Origin: Pseudomonadota bacterium
Lineage (GTDB): Bacteria; Pseudomonadota; Gammaproteobacteria; Burkholderiales; Burkholderiaceae_B
Length of the DNA: 64,000 bases
NCBI GenBank assembly: GCA_023389155.1
Contig: JAEWEV010000033.1
Location: 62,001 to 126,000, forward strand
Reading direction: 5' to 3'
A program made the translations under genes and the position numbers. Below are positions 13,961 through 22,749 of this stretch, in pieces (positions within the stretch are counted from its first letter, which is position 1; each line of letters begins with the position of its first letter). Below the pieces are notes generated by a model, which worked only from the letters and a program-made list of their open reading frames with translations, was not told the DNA's origin and did no database searches.

Positions 13961-14235
13961 CAGACCAAATGCAGGCAGACTTTGATGCCTGGTACCCGCC
14001 CCCGGGCATCCCGATTACCCGCGAATCAGCGTGGGCGACATGGCAGGCAGCTTTTGCTAAGGGTCAGGCCAACGTGACAGAATCAGCCAAACCCGTCGGC
14101 TGGGCCACTTTGAACCTTGACGACACCGGCTTTGTCTGGCTGCACCAGCACGAAGTGCAAGCCGATTGCCAAGTCTTGCACACAAGGCCCGGCATTCGGA
14201 AACATCGGGTTTATATTTTACCGGAGGCAGAATGA
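13954..14235 (+). CDS. Phage protein of unknown function
   Basis: 93 residues. N-terminal part (MQADFDAWYPPPGIPITRESAWATWQAAFAKG) follows a pattern often seen in phage-borne proteins; then a strand-rich tail. GGAGGA lies just upstream of the ATG. It overlaps the preceding gene by seven bases and the next by four. Confidence 0.55.
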   Translation: MVTDQMQADFDAWYPPPGIPITRESAWATWQAAFAKGQANVTESAKPVGWATLNLDDTGFVWLHQHEVQADCQVLHTRPGIRKHRVYILPEAE

Positions 14236-14681
14236 CCCTACCCTATGAAAATGCCACCAGCGGCGGCAAAGCCCTGTCGGATCTGAACACCATTCTGACC
14301 AAATTCGGATGCACTCGCTTCGGTACCATGACGGACACCGAAAAAGGCGAGCTGCTAGTTCAGTTCTCATACAAAGGCCGTGACGTGAGCGCCCGAGCCA
14401 GCTATCGCGGATACGCGGTGGCATGGCTTAAAGAACATCCATACACGACTCGAACGCGGATCTCCAAGCAGAAGCACGAAGAAAAGGCGCTGGAGCAGGC
14501 AAAGGTCAGCGTCTGCTCGATCCTGCGCGACTGGATCAAAGGTCAGGTTGTTGCCGTGGAAACCGGAATATTGACTTTTGAGGGTGCTTTTCTCGGTCAG
14601 CTCCTTTTACCGAACGGCAATAACGTCCTCGAGGAAGTTATAGAGCGCAAGCTGATCTATGAGCTGGAGCAACCAAAGTGA
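14232..14681 (+). CDS. Phage protein of unknown function
   Basis: 149 residues from the ATG after CGGAGGCAGA. It reads as an alpha/beta protein: DLNTILTKFGCTRFG, then ELLVQFSYKGRDVSARASYRGYAVAW, then a long helix (KQKHEEKALEQAKVSVCSILRDWIKG) and an IERKLIYELEQ tail. Last gene of this rightward run before the inverted cargo gene. No family recognised. Confidence 0.55.
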   Translation: MTLPYENATSGGKALSDLNTILTKFGCTRFGTMTDTEKGELLVQFSYKGRDVSARASYRGYAVAWLKEHPYTTRTRISKQKHEEKALEQAKVSVCSILRDWIKGQVVAVETGILTFEGAFLGQLLLPNGNNVLEEVIERKLIYELEQPK

Positions 14682-14723
14682 CCGTTGCCCCGTCTTCCGG
14701 GAACAGAATTCAGAATAGATCAA

Positions 14724-15449
14724 TCAATCGCCAAAATTACGAATGATAAATCGATTCAATATTGCCAGCGTATCAACAGAAGTGCCAATAAGATAGCATG
14801 CGACCTCCCCTGCCACAGGAGTAAATACCTTCGGCGAATTTTCCACCTCTTTTTCTAAAAGTAAATATCGGCCTAAAAGTGCTTCTTGTGCTCCGATAAT
14901 TTTAAGTAACTCTTCCTGCGAATCATTATCTAAATCTGTAATGCATTTTATTTGACTTAACACAGTGGTAAATGATGCAGTCGATAGGTCTTGGAAATGT
15001 GGACGAGCTATTATTATAATTTCACGAATGAGAGTATGACGGGACTCATTTGAAACCGGTTTTTGAATGCTTACTTCGATCCTCTTAAATATGCTCTCGT
15101 TATTTAGCTTCGGATCAAAATGAAAACCTCTTGTCCTTTCTTCGACTAAATCCAAAAATTCGTTGAGGATATTGCGTATGTTCTTAACCGCTGGTTTACA
15201 TAATAAAAGCAACAGTGCTTTAGACTCTTGTTGCTCTATGAGCTTCTCTTTATCTTCACGCGAAAAAGTTTCATACGCTAAATAAAGAGAAACGCAAACT
15301 GCAATTAAGGTGCCAATAGCAGCAAGTGCGCTCCAGTCAAAAGTGTTTATTAATCTGAGATATACCTGTTTTTCTGATATCGCGAGAAATATGACAGTAG
15401 TGATTACTCCGAAAAAAAATAACGCTCCACTCGCACCTTTCCTATTCAT
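14724..15449 (-). CDS. Two-helix membrane protein, inverted prophage cargo gene
   Basis: 241 residues. Two N-terminal transmembrane helices (about 8-25 and 38-60) are followed by a cytoplasmic helical domain (LIEQQESKALLLLLCKPAVKNIRNILNEFLDL and onward). It lies on the opposite strand to its neighbours and is visibly more AT-rich and Lys/Ile/Asn-rich than they are, the signature of an independently acquired moron. Such membrane proteins in this position often act in superinfection exclusion or defence; no direct evidence exists here. Confidence 0.65.
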   Translation of the reverse strand: MNRKGASGALFFFGVITTVIFLAISEKQVYLRLINTFDWSALAAIGTLIAVCVSLYLAYETFSREDKEKLIEQQESKALLLLLCKPAVKNIRNILNEFLDLVEERTRGFHFDPKLNNESIFKRIEVSIQKPVSNESRHTLIREIIIIARPHFQDLSTASFTTVLSQIKCITDLDNDSQEELLKIIGAQEALLGRYLLLEKEVENSPKVFTPVAGEVACYLIGTSVDTLAILNRFIIRNFGD

Positions 15450-15550
15450 TTTTCTGATCCCCTATTTTAAGAACCATTTTATGCGAGATTCATTGTCGTA
15501 CTCGATTTCGCGGTGCATAATTCAATCATCCAGTTTATCAGGAGCCTGCA

Positions 15551-15712
15551 ATGAATCATCAAGATAACCCTGACATGATGCAGCAGCTTTGGTATTTCTT
15601 CGAACTTATCGGCAATAAATTCAAGTCCGGCAATGAAATACCTGTTGAACGCATAACGATTACCAGAGAGGAATTTTTGAAGATATTCCCGGAATTCAAA
15701 GACAAGATATGA
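15551..15712 (+). CDS. Small phage protein, 53 residues
   Basis: CAGGAGCCTGCAATG gives a clear start. Product MNHQDNPDMMQQLWYFFELI ... ITREEFLKIFPEFKDKI, acidic and helical. It lies between the inverted cargo gene and the integrase module. The following ATGA-overlapping frame of 30 codons runs through a terminator hairpin and is not called. Function unknown. Confidence 0.5.
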   Translation: MNHQDNPDMMQQLWYFFELIGNKFKSGNEIPVERITITREEFLKIFPEFKDKI

Positions 15713-15765
15713 CTTTTCACCCCGACGACGTGCGGCGATTTCTCGCCACGTCTCAGAAATACCTA

Positions 15766-15788
15766 AACCTGCCTCTGGCGGGTTTTTT
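15766..15788 (+). terminator. Intrinsic terminator before the integrase module
   Basis: AACCTGCC, loop TCT and GGCGGGTT (one G-T pair) followed by six T. It would separate the early transcript from the DUF4224-integrase pair. Confidence 0.7.
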
Positions 15789-15802
15789 GTTGGAGAAATG
15801 AT

Positions 15803-16027
15803 ATGTTTCTGACCGATGATGAACTAAAGGAACTGACAGGCATTCGGCGCGGAAAAGATGGCGAATCCCTGCACCAGTTACAAATATACTGGCTGCGAAA
15901 ACAGGGGATCCCGTTCTATGAGAATGCGCGGAATCGCCCTATTGTGGTCAGGGAAGTACTGACAAACCGTAAAATAGCCGAACCTGCCCGCCCGAAATGG
16001 ACGCCAAAGGTGTTAAGCATGGGGTGA
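15803..16027 (+). CDS. DUF4224 family protein, excisionase position
   Basis: 74 residues with the DUF4224 pattern: FLTDDELKELTGIRRGKD, HQLQIYWLRKQGIPFYENARNRPIV. These proteins occur immediately upstream of phage integrases and probably serve as recombination directionality factors. The gene ends 4 bp before the integrase gene. A TTGGAGAAATG site precedes it. Confidence 0.75.
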   Translation: MFLTDDELKELTGIRRGKDGESLHQLQIYWLRKQGIPFYENARNRPIVVREVLTNRKIAEPARPKWTPKVLSMG

Positions 16028-16031
16028 TAAG

Positions 16032-17093
16032 ATGGGACGTAAACCGACAAAAAATATAAACCTGCCGAAGCGGATGCGCGCCAGAGTCCGCGGCAAGACC
16101 ACGTACTACATGTACGACAAGGGCGGCAAGCCACGTGTGGAAATCCCGCTCGGCACTGATTATCTGATTGCGGTCCAGAAATGGGCAGAACTGGAACAGA
16201 CATCAGCCGGTCCTGTGGTGACCTTCAAGGACGCATTTGATCTGTATATACAGAAAGAACTGCCGTCAAAATCTGACCGGTATCAAACCGATATCCTGAA
16301 AGATCGGGTTACTTTGATTGAGTTTTTCGATGATGCGCCGTTGGATGAAATCGCTGCCGTTAATATCCGTCAGTATCTACGCTGGAGGGCAGAGAGAGCC
16401 GTTCAGTGGATGAAGGAACGCGGGCGAAAAGTCACGAAAACCACCGGGCATATAAGGGCAAATCGTGAAATTGCCACATTTTCAGTTGTGTTCAATTATG
16501 CCCGTGAAATGGGGTTAACCAACGCCCCCAATCCGAAGCAAGGCGTCAAGATGCACTCTGAGAAATCCCGCGACGTATACGTTGAGGATGATCTCTATCA
16601 GAAACTGTGGGAAATTGCTGACCCGCCGTTACGCGATGCTCTGGATCTGGCTTATCTGACAGGCCAGCGTCCGGCTGATGTAGTGGGGATTACCGACCAT
16701 GATATCCGAGACGGAGTGCTGTACATCCAACAAGGGAAGACCACAGAAAAGCTGCGCATCCAGATCAGCCCTGACCTGCAGCAATTGATTGATCGTATAC
16801 GGGCGCGCAGGAATCAGTACAAGATTGTCACGACCTATCTAATAACAAACCGATGGGGGAAGCCTGTCACAACCCGAGCGGTATCGGAATGGCTCAGGCA
16901 GGCTCGGATTAAGGCAAAAATTGGTGACGCGGAATTCCAGGTTCGTGACCTGCGCGCCAAGGCCGGGACGGACAAAGCCGATACAGCAAAAGACCCGAGG
17001 GAAGCTCAGAAGCAACTAGGCCATAAACGGCTAGCAACCACTGAGATTTATCTGCGTAATCGGCGCGGTCAAAAGGTCAGCCCAACCCGCTAG
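16032..17093 (+). CDS. int: Tyrosine site-specific recombinase (phage integrase)
   Basis: 353 residues: an N-terminal arm-binding segment, a core-binding domain (about 60-170) and a catalytic domain (about 190-350). Catalytic residues visible are Arg in LTGQRPADV (about 213), the box-II pair in VRDLR (about 306-309), His in LGHKRL (about 331) and the nucleophile Tyr in EIYLR (about 340). Box II reads R-x-x-R rather than the usual H-x-x-R. It lies about 110 bp from a tRNA-Cys 3' half, the expected attachment site. Confidence 0.92.
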   Translation: MGRKPTKNINLPKRMRARVRGKTTYYMYDKGGKPRVEIPLGTDYLIAVQKWAELEQTSAGPVVTFKDAFDLYIQKELPSKSDRYQTDILKDRVTLIEFFDDAPLDEIAAVNIRQYLRWRAERAVQWMKERGRKVTKTTGHIRANREIATFSVVFNYAREMGLTNAPNPKQGVKMHSEKSRDVYVEDDLYQKLWEIADPPLRDALDLAYLTGQRPADVVGITDHDIRDGVLYIQQGKTTEKLRIQISPDLQQLIDRIRARRNQYKIVTTYLITNRWGKPVTTRAVSEWLRQARIKAKIGDAEFQVRDLRAKAGTDKADTAKDPREAQKQLGHKRLATTEIYLRNRRGQKVSPTR

Positions 17094-17209
17094 AAATTTT
17101 TCCGCAAAAAAATCGCCTATCAATGTTTATGCGGCTCTCAGGGGTGTGCTTTTTACCCTTTTGCGGAAATGAAATCAAGCGATAAAGCCCGCCAATGCTC
17201 AATACCCGC

Positions 17210-17258
17210 CCGGATTGCAAATCCGTCCAGAGCGGTTCGACTCCGCTCTGCGCCTCCA
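17210..17258 (+). other. Prophage attachment site: 3' half of tRNA-Cys(GCA)
   Basis: The sequence has an anticodon arm with loop TTGCAAA (anticodon GCA), then a T-arm (AGCGG-TTCGACT-CCGCT), acceptor strand CTGCGCC, discriminator T and CCA. Upstream, no D-arm or matching GGCGCAG strand exists, so it is only the 3' half of the tRNA. This is the classic product of integration into a tRNA gene; the intact tRNA-Cys should lie at the other end of the prophage, outside the window. The core probably includes this 49-bp segment. Confidence 0.85.
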
Positions 17259-17561
17259 GCATTTATGCGGGTTTCAGAGTAATATCAAGAATAAATCTGT
17301 TCCGCGAAAACCGGTTTTCCATGAAAACTTGCAAGCAATAAAGTTCTGCGAATTCGCAAGCGCCGACACAAATCATTATAAAAACATCTGCACTTGAAAT
17401 CGAAACGCCTGGAAACCAAAAACTTCGGCTCTATTCAAAATCCTGCAAACAAAATCCCGATCAAAAACGATAAATCTGCCTCGTTATGAGCCTGCGCGGA
17501 AACACTTCATCGTAAACCGATATAATGATCCCATAACATTCAAAAACCAAGGAGATAAAAA
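17259..17561. other. AT-rich intergenic region with a probable promoter
   Basis: No gene is visible. A perfect TATAAT (17521-17526) lies 36 bp before the next start codon with only a weak -35 about 17 bp upstream. A short palindrome AAAACCGGTTTT sits near 17,307. This is the first chromosomal DNA outside the prophage. Confidence 0.5.
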
Positions 17562-17810
17562 ATGGCAGATATCATCCATGAAGTGAATGGCAAGGAGTTT
17601 GCACTGCGCCAGAGTTCAGACGGGGATGTCATCACATGGCGGGCCTATGAAATGCCTTCACATAATCCGGTTGAGGGGGCAGAGTTTTCTTTGACTGCAG
17701 ATGTCATTGCAGATATGAGGAACACGCATCAATTTGATGATCCCAGCGAAATTGCGGTAGAAAAAGTCAAGCAGCGACTAGACGAGAAGTTCGGCGACGC
17801 TCATTCCTGA
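17562..17810 (+). CDS. Conserved hypothetical protein
   Basis: 82 residues with an AAGGAGATAAAAAATG start and the TATAAT-type promoter upstream. MADIIHEVNGKEFALRQSSDGDV is followed by ITWRAYEMPSHNPVEGAEF and a helical C-terminus (IAVEKVKQRLDEKFGD). Cytosolic, acidic. No family recognised; it appears to be a real, monocistronic chromosomal gene. Confidence 0.6.
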   Translation: MADIIHEVNGKEFALRQSSDGDVITWRAYEMPSHNPVEGAEFSLTADVIADMRNTHQFDDPSEIAVEKVKQRLDEKFGDAHS

Positions 17811-18302
17811 GACAGATCGCACGGTCCGCTGCCGGAACGTAACCCTTCAATGTCGGCCATGGCTGTGCGTACCGTTGCACTGATCAATCCAGAAAACCAG
17901 GCAAAGTGGTAACATTTTGGCCAGCAACCAGGTTGTCTACTGACCAATACTCGCATTCGCACTGCCTGACCGTGCACCTTCGTTAGACCTTCTCGCATGA
18001 CATTTGCCATATATCAATCTGCGAGTCAACGCCGCTGTTCACCCGCTTTTCCACCCACAAAAAACCTAAGCGCGCCGCTTTCGTTGCAGGCGTTGTTGCG
18101 TTTAATAATTCACGAAAATAAGCATATTACAGAACAAGAAATCAATGCCGCCTCGCGCCATCTCTTGCTCTGCGGCCATTCACGTGTTGCGCACCACCAA
18201 GGAAACCACGAGGCAAACAACGTCTTCATTGGCATTTTCTGACTGGCGGCGTAATATAAATTTTTTCAACTCCGTGCCGTCATTCCTGACGACGAATTTA
18301 TC
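17811..18302. other. 490-bp region without a gene, promoter near its right end
   Basis: No coding frame with a credible start or composition. Near the right end, TTGGCA (18229-18234), 17 bp and TAATAT (18252-18257) make a likely sigma-70 promoter about 45 bp before the transporter start. Nothing else recognised. Confidence 0.45.
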
Positions 18303-19529
18303 ATGGCTTCCAATCCGTCTACGCTTCCGCCTTCGGCGCAACCGCAAATCAATATGGTCCCGGCGCTAATATCGTTTGTCCTTATTGTGCTGGGAACAAT
18401 CTATCTTAACGGTACTGTCAATGGCCGCCAGGCTGCCTTGTGGATTGTGGGTATTCTGCTGGGCGCCACGCTTTATCACAGCGCGTTCGGCTTTACATCT
18501 TCATGGCGGGTATTCATCTCTGACCGCCGCGGAGCAGGGCTGCGGGCACAGATGCTCATGCTCGCATTTGGCTGCCTGCTGTTTTTCCCGGCTCTGGGCA
18601 ACGGTACGCTCTGGGGTCAGAATGTTACCGGCTTTGTCAGTCCAGTCGGCACTTCCGTACTGGTAGGTGCATTTCTTTTCGGAATTGGCATGCAGATGGG
18701 CGGCGGTTGTGCCTCGGGCACACTATACACAGTAGGTGGTGGCAGCACCCGCATGATTATCACGCTTATCGGCTTTATCATTGGCTCTGTTATCGGTGCT
18801 GCTCATCTTCCCTGGTGGGCCAGCCAGCCCTCGTTTGCGCCCTACTCCATTGTGACGGAATGGGGTGTTCCCATGGCGCTCGTAAGTAGCTTTGTTCTGT
18901 TCATTGCCATTGCGCTTTTTACCTTATGGGCGGAGAAGCGCCGTCACGGCACCCTGATTTCCTCTGCCATAAGTGCTGGCAAATCACGCGGCTGGGGCAG
19001 ACTGCTTTCGGGTCCGTGGCCACTGGTAATCGGATCCGTTCTACTGGTTTTACTGAACTTTGCAACACTGGCACTGGCAGGACGTCCGTGGGGCATTACC
19101 TCCGCTTTTGCGCTGTGGGGCTCAAAAATATTGATGGCGACCGGCTATGACGTTAGCGGCTGGGGCTTCTGGCAAGGCCCCGCAGCCACATCCCTGAATG
19201 AACCGGTGCGCAACGACATCACAAGTGTGATGGACATCGGCATTGTTCTGGGCGCGTTGCTGGCGGCCAGTCTGGCTGGAAAATTTGCACCCTTGTGGAA
19301 ACTGCCTGCGCGTTCCATCGCCGCTGCAATTCTTGGTGGTCTATTACTGGGCTACGGCGCCCGGCTTGCTTTCGGCTGCAATATTGGTGCGTATTTCAGC
19401 GGTATCCTGTCAGGCAGTCTGCACGGGTGGTTGTGGCTGGTGGCGGCCTTTTTCGGTAACGTTATCGGCACAAGAATTCGGCCTTTCTTCGGCCTGACTG
19501 TAGAAAAAACAACGCAGTCGGGCTGCTGA
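18303..19529 (+). CDS. YeeE/YedE family (TsuA-like) sulfur-compound transporter
   Basis: 408 residues, about nine to ten hydrophobic helices. Two internally similar halves carry the family signatures GIGMQMGGGCASGTLY and LLGYGARLAFGCNIGAYFSGI, whose cysteines line the substrate path in TsuA (thiosulfate uptake). Transported substrate is therefore a sulfur anion such as thiosulfate, by family inference. The gene stands alone, followed by a GC-rich hairpin terminator. No TusA-like partner gene is beside it. Confidence 0.85.
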   Translation: MASNPSTLPPSAQPQINMVPALISFVLIVLGTIYLNGTVNGRQAALWIVGILLGATLYHSAFGFTSSWRVFISDRRGAGLRAQMLMLAFGCLLFFPALGNGTLWGQNVTGFVSPVGTSVLVGAFLFGIGMQMGGGCASGTLYTVGGGSTRMIITLIGFIIGSVIGAAHLPWWASQPSFAPYSIVTEWGVPMALVSSFVLFIAIALFTLWAEKRRHGTLISSAISAGKSRGWGRLLSGPWPLVIGSVLLVLLNFATLALAGRPWGITSAFALWGSKILMATGYDVSGWGFWQGPAATSLNEPVRNDITSVMDIGIVLGALLAASLAGKFAPLWKLPARSIAAAILGGLLLGYGARLAFGCNIGAYFSGILSGSLHGWLWLVAAFFGNVIGTRIRPFFGLTVEKTTQSGC

Positions 19530-19563
19530 TACCAAACAAGTAACGTAATCGAGCCGCCGCCGT

Positions 19564-19605
19564 GCGCCGCGTATCACAAATGTGAAATTGCGGCGCTCAG
19601 CTTTT
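19564..19605 (+). terminator. Probable terminator after the YeeE-type gene
   Basis: GCGCCGC/GCGGCGC stem enclosing an inner TCACA-AA-TGTGA hairpin, followed within 6 nt by CTTTT. It lies between convergent genes. Confidence 0.5.
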
Positions 19606-19607
19606 AA

Positions 19608-22600
19608 TTATTGCTCATGAAATTCCACGCGGCGGTTTTTTGCGCGTCCGGCTTCGGTAGTGTTATCTGCCACCGGATCCTGAGCGCCCTGACCTTCTGT
19701 CTGAATGCGATCCGCTTCCACGCCGCGCAAAACCAGATACGCTTTGACCGATTCTGCTCTGCGTTTTGACAAGGACTCGTTGCTTGGTACCTTCCCTGTT
19801 TCATCCGCAAACCCCAGCAGTCTTACCTGATTGCCAGTGTCTTTCAGGTGCTGCGCGTACTGGTTCAACTGGTCATGAAACGACTCGTCAATATCTGCAC
19901 TGCCTGATGGGAAATTCACCTGCGGTACAGCAACAGATGACACAGCGGATGACCCGGATGCGGAATCCGCCTTCACTTCGGTCTGGTTGATGACCTTGAT
20001 ATCGGGCCCCATCAGGTTCTGTACACGCTGCGTGAGCGTCTCCTGTTCCTGACTGGATGCGACATGGCCACCAAGTGTCACGGTATCAGAATCAAGCGTG
20101 ACATCCACATCGTGGTAGCCCCGGAGCGTACCCAGCAGCCCGGCGTAATCGTCGAACAAGGACACACCAGCCTGACTGTCTACTTTCAATTCATCCTCGA
20201 TTCTGCTATGGCCATCCGCCAACTTGGCAGCGCCAATAATGCGATTGTGTACAGACTCATCCGGTACCGTACCGGATATCCTGAGTGCGTCACCGTCCCG
20301 TTCGAGGCGTATCTGTCCCTCAGGCGTGGCATTGACGACAGGTTCGGTCAAGCTGCTATCCGTTGCCGCAGCGGGCTCTGGTGCTGCACTGCCGGGTTCG
20401 GTGGTGCCAGCAGGTTCGGCAGGCGACGGGCTTGTGCTATCTGCAGCAACTTCTGCGGTCGCTGGAGGCGCCGCCGTTTCGCTTTCACCAAAGGTTGTGG
20501 TCTTGCCAGCAGACGGCTCCGATGAGGAAGCGCTGTCAGTCTCAGCGTTAGCGTCTGCGGTGTCTGTGCCTGACGCCTCCGTGTCCGCCTTATCAGTGTC
20601 TGCTTTATCGGTAGCGGCATCCTGCGTCGATGAATCCGTGACGGCAGAAGGTTTGTCGGCCGAATCGGCGGACTCAGCAAACGTGGTTGTCTTGCCACCT
20701 GGTTCTAACGATGACGAAGCGCCGTTCGCGGCATCCTTATTCGATGAAGTATTCTGACTCGAGGATGGTGCTTCTGCTGGCGTTGCATTCTCTGTTGGCG
20801 GATTAGGCGCCGTAGAAGTGGTGTCTGATCCGGTCTGCTCTGTTGTTTCAACAGCTTGCCCTGCCTCGCTCGCGGCAGACGAGTCCGTATCTGCTGCGCC
20901 AGACGTGGATGCCGCAGATTCCTCGGGTGCGTCTTTTGCAGGCGTATCGGTGCTGACAGCGGCAGCCTCACCCGCTACCCCAGGCGCTGCTGGCGTGGAA
21001 CTTTGTTCGGCAGATGCGTCGGCGGCAGGCTGTGCTGTACTGCCGCTCGCGTCTGAAGCACCCGCGTCTTCTGCCGCACTGTCAGATTTACTGGTGTCCG
21101 TTTCAGCTGCGGCCGGACTGGCAGGCGTGCCGTTATGCTCGGTATTTCCGGCATCCGCACCGGGAGTGCCGCCGTTTGTCTCATCTGTCGGTGGAGACGC
21201 CGAATCCATCGTATCACTGGCTTCACCGAAAGTGGGACCGTCCATTGCCGTTGCGGGCGAGTCGGCACTTGCATCTGATTGCGCACCGTCCGTCCCCTCA
21301 GCTGCAGGAACCTTGGCAGAAGATGGCGTTACCTCAGTATCTGAAGTGGACTGCTGTTCGCTCGATGGCGATTGTTCACCTGAAGTCGATTGTTCGGTTG
21401 ATGAAGATGGCTCTGTTGAAGGCAACGATTCTGACGAAGCCGATGGCTGTGTGCCGGAGGACGACGCATCAGGACTGACCTCATCACCAACAGCTCCCTG
21501 GGAAGTTTCTGTCGCTGCAGTTGCTCCCGCAGCACCTGCAGCCGCTGTGCTGTCCGAATCATCGGTTGCCTGAGTCTGAGTCGCTGTATCCGGTGACGCT
21601 GCATCTGATGCCTCACCTTCCGATGCAGGCACATCAGTGCCGCTTGGAGGAGATGCGTCGTTGGCGTCATCATTTGAGGCATCAGGTGCCGCGTCTGCTG
21701 GCGTTGAAGCGGGAGCAGGAAAATCGGAAGCTGGCTCGGCTGCCTTGTCCTGATTGGCAGCGGGCGCTGACTCGGGCGAGGTTGACTCTGCGGGTGGCGG
21801 CACCTCTGTGGGCGAAGTAGCGGTGTCAGCTGCAGACGATTCAGTCGAAGCCTGCTCCTGATCGGCCGGTTTGGCATTATCATTCTGGCCGCTATCGGAC
21901 TGCGTGCAACTTTTTACCCACGCGACCGCAGCCAGAATGACCGCCAGGATGAGTACCCATTTGAACCAGCCATTTCTGTTTCTTTCATTTGCAACAGCCG
22001 GCTGTGAGGAAACCGGTTTTCCATTTTGCGCGCCTGTGCCCGATGCTGCATCTGCGGCTGCGAGGGCTTCGGGTCCGAACAAATCCTGCAGACTGTCAGC
22101 ACCCAATGCAGCCAATGCCGGGGCGTCCAGCTGCGGGGCCACGTGGAGTGCCTGGCCAGCCAGCAATCGCGGCAGGCTTTCTGCCGGCGCAGTTTCATGG
22201 GTAATATGATTTTTGAGATAGGAAAGTACGAAAGGCACGACAATGGACAGCAGGGACCCCACTGCCGTGCGATCCAGGCCCGTTGCCACTTCCAGGTGCT
22301 CTGCCACCGGCTCAAGCTGCGAACCCAGTATGGTTGCCTGCTCACTCTCACCCACGGTCACGATCTGTGCGAATTGATCATTGGTCAGTACGGTTGGCGA
22401 CAAGGCGCTGGATGTCAGGTTACCTTGTGTCTGGCTGTCCTGGATATGGGTGATTAGCTCTTGCGCACCTTCCGTTTTGCCTGCTTTGCGAGCCATGGCG
22501 CCAATGACCAGCGCGACAGCCTTATCGTAGGCGGTGGTTGCTGTTGGGCGGGGAATATCCAGATATCCGGATACCTGCGCAATCAGGCTATCACGAATCG

Positions 22601-22634
22601 GACCATTGAAAAACTGACTGAAATCGACACTCAT
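19608..22634 (-). CDS. Large envelope protein: DUF937 domain, membrane helix, acidic stalk, BON-like and OmpA domains
   Basis: 1008 residues. Residues 1-190 are a DUF937/YidB-like domain. About 222-241 is one transmembrane helix (GWFKWVLILAVILAAVAW) followed by Cys-Thr-Gln. About 245-770 is a Ser/Thr/Ala/Asp/Glu/Pro low-complexity stalk with recurring TTFGES/TTFAES-like units. About 775-895 is a BON-like pair, and 903-1008 an OmpA/MotB peptidoglycan-binding domain (FPSGSADIDESF ... LSKRRAESVKAYL). It probably spans the periplasm from inner membrane to wall. GAGG precedes the ATG. The stalk is unusually long. Confidence 0.8.
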   Translation of the reverse strand: MSVDFSQFFNGPIRDSLIAQVSGYLDIPRPTATTAYDKAVALVIGAMARKAGKTEGAQELITHIQDSQTQGNLTSSALSPTVLTNDQFAQIVTVGESEQATILGSQLEPVAEHLEVATGLDRTAVGSLLSIVVPFVLSYLKNHITHETAPAESLPRLLAGQALHVAPQLDAPALAALGADSLQDLFGPEALAAADAASGTGAQNGKPVSSQPAVANERNRNGWFKWVLILAVILAAVAWVKSCTQSDSGQNDNAKPADQEQASTESSAADTATSPTEVPPPAESTSPESAPAANQDKAAEPASDFPAPASTPADAAPDASNDDANDASPPSGTDVPASEGEASDAASPDTATQTQATDDSDSTAAAGAAGATAATETSQGAVGDEVSPDASSSGTQPSASSESLPSTEPSSSTEQSTSGEQSPSSEQQSTSDTEVTPSSAKVPAAEGTDGAQSDASADSPATAMDGPTFGEASDTMDSASPPTDETNGGTPGADAGNTEHNGTPASPAAAETDTSKSDSAAEDAGASDASGSTAQPAADASAEQSSTPAAPGVAGEAAAVSTDTPAKDAPEESAASTSGAADTDSSAASEAGQAVETTEQTGSDTTSTAPNPPTENATPAEAPSSSQNTSSNKDAANGASSSLEPGGKTTTFAESADSADKPSAVTDSSTQDAATDKADTDKADTEASGTDTADANAETDSASSSEPSAGKTTTFGESETAAPPATAEVAADSTSPSPAEPAGTTEPGSAAPEPAAATDSSLTEPVVNATPEGQIRLERDGDALRISGTVPDESVHNRIIGAAKLADGHSRIEDELKVDSQAGVSLFDDYAGLLGTLRGYHDVDVTLDSDTVTLGGHVASSQEQETLTQRVQNLMGPDIKVINQTEVKADSASGSSAVSSVAVPQVNFPSGSADIDESFHDQLNQYAQHLKDTGNQVRLLGFADETGKVPSNESLSKRRAESVKAYLVLRGVEADRIQTEGQGAQDPVADNTTEAGRAKNRRVEFHEQ

Positions 22635-22749
22635 GAAATCCTCATACCTTTTTGGAGACGAACGGAATTGCCACTACGCTTGCGGTTCCATAGTATCACT
22701 ATTCAGCGGCAGTTAAGCCGGATGCCTTTTCGCCTGGCCGAAGGGGCGA

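Larger units (their letters stand above)
1..17258. mobile_element. Temperate prophage, integrase-proximal part (continues past the left edge)
   Basis: A continuous block of phage-type genes ends at a tyrosine integrase that abuts a duplicated 3' half of tRNA-Cys. The order is a mirrored lambda map: leftward cro, terminator, CII-like and replication-side genes, then cI, rex-position cargo, a PL-like promoter, recombination genes, integrase and att. Structural, lysis and packaging genes are absent, so they must lie to the left. Early genes look intact apart from one fused pair near 13.0 kb. Whether the phage is inducible cannot be judged from this window. Confidence 0.93.

Noticed and set aside
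15709..15801. A 30-codon frame overlapping the 53-residue gene by ATGA
   Set aside because: Its second half is a strong intrinsic terminator hairpin; no other evidence for a product.
17180..17258. A complete tRNA-Cys gene
   Set aside because: The 5' acceptor strand and D-arm are missing; only the 3' half matches, as expected for an att site.
19766..22457. Several long frames on both strands opposite the OmpA-type gene
   Set aside because: They are by-products of its low-complexity, codon-biased stalk; none has a start site or protein-like composition.
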